From the NCBI GenBank assembly GCA_022376925.1, contig JAIOJX010000032.1:102168794-102232793 (forward strand): DNA of 64,000 bases. Reading direction: 5' to 3'. This document shows, piece after piece, positions 35,932 to 48,659 of the stretch; within the stretch, counting starts at the first letter, position 1, and every line of letters begins with the position of its first letter. The notes beneath the pieces are model-generated. The model was not told where the DNA came from. It was given only the letters and a program-made list of their open reading frames with translations, and made no database searches. This DNA comes from Tragulus kanchil. Its lineage: Eukaryota > Chordata > Mammalia > Artiodactyla > Tragulidae. Both the position numbers and the translations under genes were made by a program.

Positions 35932-37640
35932 CACTATAGGCACATGCATGGCAGGCTGGACCTACTAGAGACTAGTCATCAACCCCAGTCCTTACCCTGA
36001 GAGGTAAGGGAGTTGGGGTATTTACACCCCCACACTCTGATATCCTTGGCTAATCCTGAGAGATATGCTACCATTTCTGAGATTTCAGTCACTCACAGTG
36101 ATAACTAGCTTAAAACATCCATAACGGTATCCCCTGGATCGCTCCTTCATCCCCCGACCCTCCCCATATCTCCCAAGTAAATCACTTGCATCTCATCTTT
36201 GTCATATCACTGGAGATGTATAAATTACTAAATCTATACTAAATGGAGAATATACATTACTTTCTAGTGAGTTTTTCTTACTTCATTGTACAGAATTTCA
36301 GGGAGTGCTTAAACAATCAGAATCTATAAGGTTGAAAACTCTGCATAAGTAATTCTGGAGCAAGGGTTCCCAAACCCTATATTATAAAAAGTACTCTCAG
36401 GTATTTGAAGTGGACTGCTCTTTGAGAAGCTCTATATGGTAGTTTCTAGAACTGATGAAATGTTATCAATTTAATTTGCAGCTTACATTTGGGGGTACCT
36501 TAAGTATGCTATCATGCCTACTTGTGTTGATTTCATAAGCAGCACTGGCCTCAGCAGAGAAGTCAGATCATCCAGAATGATCAGAACAGGAAGCTAATAG
36601 AGACAAAGATCATAGGCAGGGATATGGAAACATCTGGGGGCTATAAGATTTAATGCCCTATTCCAATGAATGGCTTTGTGACTACAGTAGGCTATGAGAT
36701 TTGAGTTGCTGTATAAAATCTTAGCTAATGCTGTCTATAAAATGCTAGGAATATAGTCTATAAGAGTAAGATTACTTGATTTATTTCCATACCCACCCCC
36801 TCCCCAAAAGCATAGCATGATGTTTTCCATAGTCAAGATTCAACAAATACATTGACTTGATAGACAGAAGTTACAGTGAGAGAATAGAGATACTAGAATC
36901 TGACAGTTGGCTGGATTTCCCAGACTTGGGTATTTGGATGGGATAACATCCAGCCTAGTGACTGTGACAATCTTCAAGTTAATCCAAACCTTTTTGAGAG
37001 GGTTACACGATATGGCAGAGTCGACTGCTGGGGCCTCACACAGCTTATAAGAGTGTGGGATGCTAAGAGCTCACTGACAGACATTTCTCTAGGAACTCGC
37101 CCTCAGCTAGCAGGAACACCTCCTCTGGAAATGCATTCCCTTGGAGTGGCCCAAGACCAATGACTGGGTGATATTGGGGTTCAAAAGCATAGATCCCTTG
37201 CCTCAGGGTAGGACAATTCTATGGTGCCATTCAGTTCCAGAGCTTCCCTAGAGATCATGCTGAAATAGGCTTCAACTGGAGCCATATCTCTGATCTCCCT
37301 TATCTCCTTACAAAGTTCTCCTGAAAATCCTTCCCCAACACCCATCTACACAGTAATCCTTGTGTTTAGAGCACTTGGCCTAAGACATTTGGCACCAGGA
37401 GTGAGGCTCAAATCTATATGTGTGCATTGAGTGATCACACCACACACTATACCACTCAGAAGTTGCTGGTCTGGTTAGAGTAGTGAAAAAACACTTGAGA
37501 ATGTAGCTGAAGTGCCAATTCAAGGTACCAGCAAGCAGGGGCATTATCCTTCTGGACATGCTACCAACCAATATCCACTATATGCTGCTGAGTGCCCACT
37601 AGTAAGATGAATAGGCCTAGGAACCAAGAGGTGGAACTAA
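35932..37640. other. Unclassified, mostly single-copy sequence
   Basis: No long frames. 37000-37570 has the texture of an old mammalian LTR (for example GCCTAAGACATTTGGCACCA near 37377), but I cannot assign a family. Confidence 0.35.
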
Positions 37641-38060
37641 AAACACCCCTCAGTGTGGGAAATTCTGATACTGAAAGTGTTCAACCTCGATTTGAGGCTT
37701 ACACCCAGGGCCCAGACCTAATCAAACCCTGCTTGGAACTTGAACCCACATGAATGGGACTCAAACCCAGCCAAAACTGTGCTTGGGACTTGAACCCATG
37801 TGGCCAGGACTCAAACCCAGCCAAAATCCTGGTAATTAAAATCACTCACCCACCTAGGCTCAGGTTCTTCCTGTCTCTTTGTCTGTGGAGTATGCTTTCT
37901 ATAAATCTGAATAAACCCATCTCTTACCTATCACTTTGCAGAGAAGAATTCAGCAAGAGACAGATTGTGGGCCATGGTACAGCAAATCCAGTGGCTCCCA
38001 AAACATAGTGTTCTTAGCTTTCATGGGCTGGGTGATTCCATATGCTAATGAGTGGGAGGA
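37640..38060 (+). mobile_element. ERV-type LTR with internal minisatellite
   Basis: 37690-37845 has two to three imperfect repeats built on GGGACTTGAACCCA and GGACTCAAACCCAGCCAAAA, each unit about 45-50 bp. It is followed by GAATAAACCCATCTCTTACC (AATAAA near 37910) and an AGAAGAATTCAGCAAGAGA segment like the end of ERV LTRs. The D12 twin starts at 38985. Confidence 0.55.
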
Positions 38061-40078
38061 TTATTCCAGCTCTTTTAGGGAAATGGCGGAACTGTCATGC
38101 CACCTCTGGGTGTGTCATTTAGTTTGCTGACTGAGGATCAGGTCTGTCATCTTGGATCCATTTCATTCTAATGGTTTCATGCTGTGTCCTTGGGCTATGT
38201 CATTCTTTTCAAAAATTGCGCCCTGCCCCTTTCCCTAACCCTTACAATACCACTCATCTTGCAGTGCTTTTTGCAGAACAAAGTTTGAGATGTGACTTCA
38301 CTTGAAATCACCTCTGTGAAATTTTGCTCTATCCTGCTTCCCTTGCCTTCAAGGTTCCTCTTCTGAACATTCTCTCACTGAGTCACTTTCAGGAGAATCC
38401 TCTCTGGCTCTGCTTCTAGGGAAGTCAGGCTAGGGTTAAGACAAGACACCTTACTCCAAACAATACAAAAGCCATCTTGTCCTCTGCTCTCCCTTTGACA
38501 AATGTTGGAGGGAGAATCTGATGCTTTGTCTGCCTGGTAATGAAACTGAGATGCTGAGGAAGGTAAATAAATTATCTAAGATCACTTACCAAGAACCTAA
38601 GCTGATACTGAACCTGGGTCAGACTCTAGAGGCCTCTTTCCACTGTGGCTGGTTGCTCAGGCTAGCTAATGCCCAAGAATCACAGTGTTTTTATGCAGGA
38701 TCTCACCACTCTCTTGTCCTCTACCTCCTATATGGCCTGGTCTTGGAGGATAAATATGACCATGAGTAATGTCTTGGATGGGTCACAGTAAGTTATAAAC
38801 ACCACTTGGAAGTCTCCTTTCAGCCCTGGGAAGGGATATATCTCCTAAAACAAAGGAAATAAAAGCAAATGTAAACAAGTGGGACCTAATTAAACTTAAA
38901 CCCTTTTCCACAGCAAAGGAAAATCATTAACAAAATGACTTCCTACTGAATGGAAGAAAATATTTCCACATGATATACCTATAAAGGTTCTTCCTGTCTC
39001 TTTGTCTGTGGAGTATGCTTTCTATAAATCTGAATAAACCCATCTCTAAATTTTGGGGTGGGACAGATTGTGGGCCATGGTACAGCAAATCCAGTGGCTC
39101 CCAAAACATAGTGTTCTTAGCTTTCATGGGCTGGGTGATTCCATATGCTAATGAGTGGGAGGATTATTCCAGCTCTTTTAGGGAAATGGCGGAACTGTCA
39201 TGCCACCTCTGGGTGTGTCATTTAGTTTGCTGACTGAGGATCAGGTCTGTCATCTTGGATCCATTTCATTCTAATGGTTTCATGCTGTGTCCTTGGGCTA
39301 TGTCATTCTTTTCAAAAATTGCGCCCTGCCCCTTTCCCTAACCCTTACAATACCACTCATCTTGCAGTGCTTTTTGCAGAACAAAGTTTGAGATGTGACT
39401 TCACTTGAAATCACCTCTGTGAAATTTTGCTCTATCCTGCTTCCCTTGCCTTCAAGGTTCCTCTTCTGAACATTCTCTCACTGAGTCACTTTCAGGAGAA
39501 TCCTCTCTGGCTCTGCTTCTAGGGAAGTCAGGCTAGGGTTAAGACAAGACACCTTACTCCAAACAATACAAAAGCCATCTTGTCCTCTGCTCTCCCTTTG
39601 ACAAATGTTGGAGGAGAATCTGATGCTTTGTCTGCCTGGTAATGAAACTGAGATGCTGAGGAAGGTAAATAAATTATCTAAGATCACTTACCAAGAACCT
39701 AAGCTGATACTGAACCTGGGTCAGACTCTAGAGGCCTCTTTCCACTGTGGCTGGTTGCTCAGGCTAGCTAATGCCCAAGAATCACAGTGTTTTTATGCAG
39801 GATCTCACCACTCTCTTGTCCTCTACCTCCTATATGGCCTGGTCTTGGAGGATAAATATGACCATGAGTAATGTCTTGGATGGGTCACAGTAAGTTATAA
39901 ACACCACTTGGAAGTCTCCTTTCAGCCCTGGGAAGGGATATATCTCCTAAAACAAAGGAAATAAAAGCAAATGTAAACAAGTGGGACCTAATTAAACTTA
40001 AACCCTTTTCCACAGCAAAGGAAAATCATTAACAAAATGACTTCCTACTGAATGGAAGAAAATATTTCCACATGATAT
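37862..40078. repeat. Tandem duplication D12, period about 1103-1123
   Basis: 37862-38976 recurs at 38985-40078. About 36 bp of the first copy (37925-37960) is replaced by a shorter garbled stretch in the second (39048-39063), which shifts the offset from 1123 to 1103. The second copy overlaps D13 from 39993. Confidence 0.92.
38130..38825. other. Unclassified sequence
   Basis: No recognised element. The plus frame at 38521-38769 (82 codons) reappears as 39605-39871 only because of D12 and shows no family features. Confidence 0.4.
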
Positions 40079-40398
40079 GACCGATAAGAGGTTAATATCC
40101 AAATTATAAAAATGGCTCATACAGCTCAACATCAAAAGCGAAAATGACCTGATTAAAGAATGGGCAGAAGAACTGAGTAGACATTTTTCCAGAATAAATG
40201 CAGATAGCCAAGAGGCATGTGAAAATATACTAATCATCAGATAAATGCAGATGAAAACCACGAGATATCACCTCAAACCTGGAACATGGCTATCATCAAA
40301 AAGAATACAAACAACAAATATTGGTGAGAATGTGGAGGAAAGGAAATCTTCCTGCACTGTTGGTGGGAATGTATCAATACATTGGTGCAGCCATTGTA
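39935..40398 (+). mobile_element. L1 ORF2 C-terminal / 3' fragment
   Basis: The plus strand carries the conserved late L1 blocks, such as AAACCCTTTTCCACAGCAAAGG, GGCAGAAGAACTGAGTAGAC and CACTGTTGGTGGGAATGTA. It ends at a Bov-tA insertion. Copies: 38830-38976 (D12) and 41149-41556 (D13). Confidence 0.82.
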
Positions 40399-42296
40399 AA
40401 GATTATGCCTGCAATGCAGGAGACTGGATTTGATCCCTGGTTGGGGAAGACCCCTGGAGGAATTGGACACAACTTAAGTGACTGAACAGCAGCAGCACAC
40501 CTGAAGGAGCAGGAAGAGACCAAAGCTCCAGGTATGCATCTAGTCAATCTGGGTGTGAGGTAGCAGCCTTGATATTTCTAAGGCAAGTGACTGGTCGACT
40601 TCAGGTGGGTCCTGAGGTGGCTGGTCAATCCTAGGAGAATCAGCTGCAGTGAGTCCAGGAAGTGGGTAGTGTCAAGGAACTCTAAGAAGGATCATGCAAT
40701 TTCCAATACAACAGATCTGCCATGACTGAGTGCAGAGAATGTTCCCAAGTCCTTCCAATTATTCCTTCCTGTTCACTGCCAAACTGACTTTTTAGATAAC
40801 TTCTTCTGCTTCAAACTTTTTTTTTAAGTGTAATAGATGTAAAATACTGTGTAAGTTATAGATGCACAAGATAGTGACTCACAATTTTAAAATACTATAT
40901 TTCATTTATAGTTATTATAAAATATTGACTATAGTCCCTGTGCTGTATGATATATTCTTATAGCTTACTTATTCTATACATAGTAGTTTGTACCTCATGG
41001 TCCCCTAGCCCTGTCTTGCCCATCCCCTTTTCTTTCTCTCCACTTGTAACTGTTAGTGTGTTCTCTCTGTGAGTCTGCTTTTCTGTTATATTCACTGGCT
41101 TGTTGTGTTTTTCATGTTCCACATATCAGAGTATGTGTCTACTATTTCTAAACTTAAACCCTTTTCCACAGCAAAGGAAAATCATTAACAAAATGACTTC
41201 CTACTGAATGGAAGAAAATATTTCCACATGATATGACCGATAAGAGGTTAATATCCAAATTATAAAAATGGCTCATACAGCTCAACATCAAAAGCGAAAA
41301 TGACCTGATTAAAGAATGGGCAGAAGAACTGAGTAGACATTTTTCCAGAATAAATGCAGATAGCCAAGAGGCATGTGAAAATATACTAATCATCAGATAA
41401 ATGCAGATGAAAACCACGAGATATCACCTCAAACCTGGAACATGGCTATCATCAAAAAGAATACAAACAACAAATATTGGTGAGAATGTGGAGGAAAGGA
41501 AATCTTCCTGCACTGTTGGTGGGAATGTATCAATACATTGGTGCAGCCATTGTAAAGATTATGCCTGCAATGCAGGAGACTGGATTTGATCCCTGGTTGG
41601 GGAAGACCCCTGGAGGAATTGGACACAACTTAAGTGACTGAACAGCAGCAGCACACCTGAAGGAGCAGGAAGAGACCAAAGCTCCAGGTATGCATCTAGT
41701 CAATCTGGGTGTGAGGTAGCAGCCTTGATATTTCTAAGGCAAGTGACTGGTCGACTTCAGGTGGGTCCTGAGGTGGCTGGTCAATCCTAGGAGAATCAGC
41801 TGCAGTGAGTCCAGGAAGTGGGTAGTGTCAAGGAACTCTAAGAAGGATCATGCAATTTCCAATACAACAGATCTGCCATGACTGAGTGCAGAGAATGTTC
41901 CCAAGTCCTTCCAATTATTCCTTCCTGTTCACTGCCAAACTGACTTTTTAGATAACTTCTTCTGCTTCAAACTTTTTTTTTAAGTGTAATAGATGTAAAA
42001 TACTGTGTAAGTTATAGATGCACAAGATAGTGACTCACAATTTTAAAATACTATATTTCATTTATAGTTATTATAAAATATTGACTATAGTCCCTGTGCT
42101 GTATGATATATTCTTATAGCTTACTTATTCTATACATAGTAGTTTGTACCTCATGGTCCCCTAGCCCTGTCTTGCCCATCCCCTTTTCTTTCTCTCCACT
42201 TGTAACTGTTAGTGTGTTCTCTCTGTGAGTCTGCTTTTCTGTTATATTCACTGGCTTGTTGTGTTTTTCATGTTCCACATATCAGAGTATGTGTCT
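39993..42296. repeat. Tandem duplication D13, period 1156
   Basis: 39993-41140 recurs at 41149-42296 with eight filler bases. The unit spans plus-strand L1, a Bov-tA remnant, unclassified sequence and a minus-strand L1 3' end. It is chained to D12 and D14. Confidence 0.94.
40399..40500 (+). mobile_element. Bov-tA SINE, truncated with internal deletion
   Basis: The tRNA-Glu-like part (CCTGCAATGCAGGAGACTGG, then TTTGATCCCTGG) is followed directly by the SINE end GACACAACTTAAGTGACTGA. Much of the middle is missing. The D13 twin is 41555-41656. Confidence 0.8.
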
Positions 42297-42515
42297 TTTA
42301 TCTGACTTATTTCACTTAGCATAACGCCTTCCAAGTCCACTCTTGTTGTTGCAAGTGGCTAAGTCTCATTCTTTTCTGTGGATGAGTAGTATTTCATTAT
42401 ATACACCCACACCACATCTTTATCCATTCACCTGTTGATGGACACTTAGGCTGCTCCCATATTTTAGAAATTGTAAATAGTGCTGCTTTAACATTTTGGT
42501 GCATGTCTTTTCAAA
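40815..42515 (-). mobile_element. L1 3' end, minus strand (split by D13 duplicate)
   Basis: The plus strand shows antisense L1 3' UTR text: TTATTTCACTTAGCATAACG, ATCCATTCACCTGTTGATGG and GTAAATAGTGCTGC. 40815-41140 equals 41971-42296. Another D14 copy lies at 43208-43670. Confidence 0.8.
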
Positions 42516-42654
42516 TTAGTATTTTCTTCATGCACACACTCATCTCTCCAGGATTGAAGTTCTATTACCACAGGAGGGTATTATGTTCCCCCATTATGCT
42601 CATGTAATTTTACTTTTAGTATTTTGATAAACCATACTATTTCACAGTGAAAAA

Positions 42655-42806
42655 GTGAAGGTGTTAGTCACTCAGTCATGTCTGACTTTACAATCCTATA
42701 GACTGTGACCCACCAGACTTCTCTGTCCAGGGATTCTCCATGGCAAGAATATTGGAGTTGATTGCCATTTCATCCTCCAAGGGATCTTCCCAACTTATAG
42801 TCTAAA
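42655..42806 (-). mobile_element. Bov-A type SINE fragment
   Basis: Antisense Bov-A monomer: GTTAGTCACTCAGTCATGTC, GGATTCTCCATGGCAAGAAT and GATTGCCATTTCATCCTCCA. No tRNA part is seen. The D14 twin is 43811-43962. Confidence 0.85.
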
Positions 42807-42944
42807 ATGAAACACTATGCCTCAGGGCATGGGAGCTCGCAGTGTAAGTAGCTGAAAAAGAAACCAAGTGATGAAACTCCTGCTAGAAAATAGTGTGGGA
42901 GGTAGTTCATGGTGGAAAAGATTTATTTATGAAGCTATTTATTC

Positions 42945-43156
42945 TCTAGTGTGCATGCTCAGTCATGTCTGACTCTTTGTGACCTGATGGGCTATAGCCT
43001 GCCAGGCTTCTCTGTCCATGGAATTTTCTAGGCAAGAGTACCAGAGTGGGTTGCAATCTCCTTCCCCAGGGATTCTTCCCCACCCAGGGATCAAACCCAT
43101 GTCTCCTGCATTGGCAGGCAAATTCTTTACCACTGTGTCACCTGGGATGCAAGTTT
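42945..43156 (-). mobile_element. Bov-tA SINE
   Basis: Antisense Bov-A part (CTCAGTCATGTCTGACTCTT) followed by the antisense tRNA-Glu-like part (CTCCTGCATTGGCAGGCAAA, then TTTACCACTGTGTCACCTGG). Full arrangement, diverged from consensus. Copies at 44101-44312 and 45238-45449 arise from D14 and D15. Confidence 0.9.
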
Positions 43157-43977
43157 TTCTTGAGTCAGTGAAATCAGTTTAGAAAGAATCTGACAGTCTC
43201 CTTCCCTTATATTTCATTTATAGTTATTATAAAATATTGACTATAGTCCCTGTGCTGTATGATATATTCTTATAGCTTACTTATTCTATACATAGTAGTT
43301 TGTACCTCATGGTCCCCTAGCCCTGTCTTGCCCATCCCCTTTTCTTTCTCTCCACTTGTAACTGTTAGTGTGTTCTCTCTGTGAGTCTGCTTTTCTGTTA
43401 TATTCACTGGCTTGTTGTGTTTTTCATGTTCCACATATCAGAGTATGTGTCTTTTATCTGACTTATTTCACTTAGCATAACGCCTTCCAAGTCCACTCTT
43501 GTTGTTGCAAGTGGCTAAGTCTCATTCTTTTCTGTGGATGAGTAGTATTTCATTATATACACCCACACCACATCTTTATCCATTCACCTGTTGATGGACA
43601 CTTAGGCTGCTCCCATATTTTAGAAATTGTAAATAGTGCTGCTTTAACATTTTGGTGCATGTCTTTTCAAATTAGTATTTTCTTCATGCACACACTCATC
43701 TCTCCAGGATTGAAGTTCTATTACCACAGGAGGGTATTATGTTCCCCCATTATGCTCATGTAATTTTACTTTTAGTATTTTGATAAACCATACTATTTCA
43801 CAGTGAAAAAGTGAAGGTGTTAGTCACTCAGTCATGTCTGACTTTACAATCCTATAGACTGTGACCCACCAGACTTCTCTGTCCAGGGATTCTCCATGGC
43901 AAGAATATTGGAGTTGATTGCCATTTCATCCTCCAAGGGATCTTCCCAACTTATAGTCTAAAATGAAACACTATGCC

Positions 43978-46256
43978 TCAGGGCATGGGAGCTCGCAGTG
44001 TAAGTAGCTGAAAAAGAAACCAAGTGATGAAACTCCTGCTAGAAAATAGTGTGGGAGGTAGTTCATGGTGGAAAAGATTTATTTATGAAGCTATTTATTC
44101 TCTAGTGTGCATGCTCAGTCATGTCTGACTCTTTGTGACCTGATGGGCTATAGCCTGCCAGGCTTCTCTGTCCATGGAATTTTCTAGGCAAGAGTACCAG
44201 AGTGGGTTGCAATCTCCTTCCCCAGGGATTCTTCCCCACCCAGGGATCAAACCCATGTCTCCTGCATTGGCAGGCAAATTCTTTACCACTGTGTCACCTG
44301 GGATGCAAGTTTTTCTTGAGTCAGTGAAATCAGTTTAGAAAGAATCTGACAGTCTCCTTCCCCTTTCCAAACAACTGATCTGCATATGAGAGAGATGGGG
44401 AAAGAAAACCTTAGGAAGTGTGCATGCATGCTAGGTCACTTCAGTTGTGCCTGACTCTTTGCAATCCTATGGACTATAGTCTACCAAGTTCCTCTGTCCA
44501 TGGGATTCTCTAGGCAATAATACTGGAATGGATTGCCATGCCCTTCTCCAGGGGATCGTCCTGAGCCAGACAATCCCTTGTCTCAGGCATCTCTTGTGTT
44601 GGCAGTTGAATTCTTTACCACTAGCATCACCAAGGAAATGTGATGATATGCCATATGTGGAATCTCTCCCTTTTGTACTTTTGAAACACTTCTTAAAATA
44701 ATGTGAAGAAATTAGTGATTTTTTTCTTAATGTGACATCATCTAAGGCTGGACTCCTAGGCAACTCAGTTCTATGTGGGTTAGAATACATTCACTTTAAT
44801 CCTATCCAAAGAATTTGGAACTATGACTACTGTTTTCCTGAGGTGATTTTGATTTTAACTAATACCTACTATCTCAAGGAAAATAACTTATTACCAGTTA
44901 TTCCTAGGTACAAGTTTATCTACATACTTTATATCAATTTATCCTAAATAAGAGTGAAGACCATTTTTACCATCACATTTTAAGTGACAATACAGCACAT
45001 GGTTCTGATTCTTTTTGTAAACCTAATTCTTTAAACAAAGTTAGTATGACTTTTGAACATGACTGTTTCAATACAATTATTATAATACATTATATCTACC
45101 CTTTGCTCTGTGTGTCAGGGCATGGGAGCTCGCAGTGTAAGTAGCTGAAAAAGAAACCAAGTGATGAAACTCCTGCTAGAAAATAGTGTGGGAGGTAGTT
45201 CATGGTGGAAAAGATTTATTTATGAAGCTATTTATTCTCTAGTGTGCATGCTCAGTCATGTCTGACTCTTTGTGACCTGATGGGCTATAGCCTGCCAGGC
45301 TTCTCTGTCCATGGAATTTTCTAGGCAAGAGTACCAGAGTGGGTTGCAATCTCCTTCCCCAGGGATTCTTCCCCACCCAGGGATCAAACCCATGTCTCCT
45401 GCATTGGCAGGCAAATTCTTTACCACTGTGTCACCTGGGATGCAAGTTTTTCTTGAGTCAGTGAAATCAGTTTAGAAAGAATCTGACAGTCTCCTTCCCC
45501 TTTCCAAACAACTGATCTGCATATGAGAGAGATGGGGAAAGAAAACCTTAGGAAGTGTGCATGCATGCTAGGTCACTTCAGTTGTGCCTGACTCTTTGCA
45601 ATCCTATGGACTATAGTCTACCAAGTTCCTCTGTCCATGGGATTCTCTAGGCAATAATACTGGAATGGATTGCCATGCCCTTCTCCAGGGGATCGTCCTG
45701 AGCCAGACAATCCCTTGTCTCAGGCATCTCTTGTGTTGGCAGTTGAATTCTTTACCACTAGCATCACCAAGGAAATGTGATGATATGCCATATGTGGAAT
45801 CTCTCCCTTTTGTACTTTTGAAACACTTCTTAAAATAATGTGAAGAAATTAGTGATTTTTTTTTTTTAATGTGACATCATCTAAGGCTGGACTCCTAGGC
45901 AACTCAGTTCTATGTGGGTTAGAATACATTCACTTTAATCCTATCCAAAGAATTTGGAACTATGACTACTGTTTTCCTGAGGTGATTTTGATTTTAACTA
46001 ATACCTACTATCTCAAGGAAAATAACTTATTACCAGTTATTCCTAGGTACAAGTTTATCTACATACTTTATATCAATTTATCCTAAATAAGAGTGAAGAC
46101 CATTTTTACCATCACATTTTAAGTGACAATACAGCACATGGTTCTGATTCTTTTTGTAAACCTAATTCTTTAAACAAAGTTAGTATGACTTTTTGAACAT
46201 GACTGTTTCAATACAATTATTATAATACATTATAACTACCCTTTGCTCTGTGTGTC
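43978..46256. repeat. Tandem duplication D15, period 1137, clean junction
   Basis: 43978-45114 recurs at 45115-46256. Differences are a T-run length near 44720/45858, one extra T near 46190 and one base near 45094/46233. 43978-44362 is shared with D14 and so present three times. Confidence 0.94.
44410..44636 (-). mobile_element. Bov-tA SINE
   Basis: A second, separate Bov-tA insertion: GGTCACTTCAGTTGTGCCTG through CTTTACCACTAGCATCACCA. A minus open frame across it (44467-44790) is SINE-derived. The D15 twin is 45547-45773. Confidence 0.88.
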
Positions 46257-46960
46257 TTGTGATATCTTTGGCCAAAAGCAATATAATTTTAACTGGAGCT
46301 CATTCAGCAGAAACATTTGCTTAATCTTGTTAACATTCTCACTAATGAACCATCCAATGATCATTACTGCAAAATGTGGCCAAGATGTCCAGGTGCCTCT
46401 CATCACAGATCTGGTTGTTGCTCTTTTCCAATTCCTCTAATCCCACACAGCAACATGAGCAGGATAAGCTTGAATATGGGAGCAATCTGCACATCATTTC
46501 ATTGGTCACTGACTTCCTCTGACAACCAATTTAGAGGGAAAAAAATAATTGACTTAAAATCCAATTAGGGAGTGCCTCTTTTTCCCCCTGTCTTTGCAGG
46601 TTTATAAGATCTGGAAAATCTCTGGAATGATTTTCTGTCTATTAGCACTTCCACCCAAAAGCAAGTGCATAAGAAAGACAAGGCAGAAATCTCAGCAATC
46701 AGATTCTGAAAAGTAATCAAGCATTTGCAATGACTAGGACGGTGCACTGCATGGAAATGTCTAAAGATAATTAGAAGCAGGAATAGTAACATTCTAAATA
46801 TTGTTTGGAGGGATACATTGGGGAATGGAGAGTAACAAGCACTGTACTGAGTATCCCTCCGCCACAGCCCATGATGTGAATTTAACTCTTGCGTTCTAGG
46901 AAAGACATTCTCCACCCCTCGACTTGACCTGGTCTGCCTAGTAAATGCCTATTCATCTTT
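46257..46960. other. Unclassified sequence
   Basis: The 116-codon minus frame at 46565-46915 reappears at 47695-48045 only through D16. It lacks recognisable motifs or codon-level conservation evidence. No repeat family recognised. Confidence 0.4.
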
Positions 46961-46964
46961 TTTT

Positions 46965-47050
46965 AAAACTTATTCTCAATTGGAGGATAATCACTTTACA
47001 TTGTGTTGCTGTGCAACAATGTGAGTCAGCTATAAGTATATATATATATA

Positions 47051-47096
<46 letters not shown>

Positions 47097-47340
47097 CTCC
47101 TTCTTGAGCCTCTCTCCCCTGACCTCTGCCATTCTGCCCCCATAGATCATCACAGAGCACTGAGTTGAGCTCCCTGTGCTATACACCTGCTTCCCACGAG
47201 CTGTCTATTTTATACATGGTAGTGTATGTATGTCAATGTTACACTCTCGTTCATCTCATCCTCTCTTTTCTCCATGATATCACAAGTCTACTCTCTATGT
47301 CTGTGTCTCTACTCATCAGTACCACTTTTCCTACAAAAAC
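46965..47340 (-). mobile_element. L1 3' UTR fragment with AT microsatellite
   Basis: Antisense L1 3' UTR text: AATTGGAGGATAATCACTTT, GTGTTGCTGTGCAACAATGT and CCACGAGCTGTCTATTTTA. An AT/GT microsatellite occupies 47037-47093. The D16 twin is 48095-48470. Confidence 0.8.
47037..47093. repeat. (TA)n / (TG)n microsatellite
   Basis: TA dinucleotides with a short GTGTGTG interruption. The twin at 48167-48227 is about four bases longer. Confidence 0.9.
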
Positions 47341-48182
47341 AAACTCAAAACAATTAAGAAAATGCCTATCCATTCTTAATAAGATCTATACCAAATCATC
47401 ATTTCCTCAAGGACCTTCTACCAGCCCAGATTGAACATGCCTAGGGATACACTTTCAACCAGAGTTGTATATTTATTTATCTGTCTTATCTGCCCACCTT
47501 TAAGCTCCATTGCTTAGATCCCAGTGCCTCTCATCACAGATCTGGTTGTTGCTCTTTCCAATTCCTCTAATCCCACACAGCAACATGAGCAGGATAAGCT
47601 TGAATATGGGAGCAATCTGCACATCATTTCATTGGTCACTGACTTCCTCTGACAACCAATTTAGAGGGAAAAAAATAATTGACTTAAAATCCAATTAGGG
47701 AGTGCCTCTTTTTCCCCCTGTCTTTGCAGGTTTATAAGATCTGGAAAATCTCTGGAATGATTTTCTGTCTATTAGCACTTCCACCCAAAAGCAAGTGCAT
47801 AAGAAAGACAAGGCAGAAATCTCAGCAATCAGATTCTGAAAAGTAATCAAGCATTTGCAATGACTAGGACGGTGCACTGCATGGAAATGTCTAAAGATAA
47901 TTAGAAGCAGGAATAGTAACATTCTAAATATTGTTTGGAGGGATACATTGGGGAATGGAGAGTAACAAGCACTGTACTGAGTATCCCTCCGCCACAGCCC
48001 ATGATGTGAATTTAACTCTTGCGTTCTAGGAAAGACATTCTCCACCCCTCGACTTGACCTGGTCTGCCTAGTAAATGCCTATTCATCTTTTTTTAAAACT
48101 TATTCTCAATTGGAGGATAATCACTTTACATTGTGTTGCTGTGCAACAATGTGAGTCAGCTATAAGTATATATATATATATA

Positions 48183-48230
<48 letters not shown>

Positions 48231-48659
48231 CTCCTTCTTGAGCCTCTCTCCCCTGACCTCTGCCATTCTGCCCCCATAGATCATCACAGAGCACTGAGTT
48301 GAGCTCCCTGTGCTATACACCTGCTTCCCACGAGCTGTCTATTTTATACATGGTAGTGTATGTATGTCAATGTTACACTCTCGTTCATCTCATCCTCTCT
48401 TTTCTCCATGATATCACAAGTCTACTCTCTATGTCTGTGTCTCTACTCATCAGTACCACTTTTCCTACAAAAACAAACTCAAAACAATTAAGAAAATGCC
48501 TATCCATTCTTAATAAGATCTATACCAAATCATCATTTCCTCAAGGACCTTCTACCAGCCCAGATTGAACATGCCTAGGGATACACTTTCTGTAATTCTT
48601 ATATCAACCAGAGTTGTATATTTATTTATCTGTCTTATCTGCCCACCTTTAAGCTCCAT

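Larger units (their letters stand above)
42052..44362. repeat. Tandem duplication D14, period 1156, clean junction
   Basis: 42052-43207 recurs at 43208-44362 with a seamless junction. Because D13 also covers 42052-42296, that stretch appears three times (40896, 42052 and 43208). The unit has two Bov-tA SINEs. Confidence 0.94.
46390..48659. repeat. Tandem duplication D16, period about 1131
   Basis: 46390-47510 recurs at 47521-48659. The first copy has a deletion of about 15 bp near 47455 and ends in about ten filler bases. The AT microsatellite inside is about 57 bp in one copy and about 61 bp in the other. Confidence 0.93.

Noticed and set aside
46565..48045. A repeated 116-codon minus-strand frame, potentially a conserved small protein
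   Set aside because: The identity is explained by D16. A single open frame of this length is expected by chance in 64 kb, and no motif was recognised.
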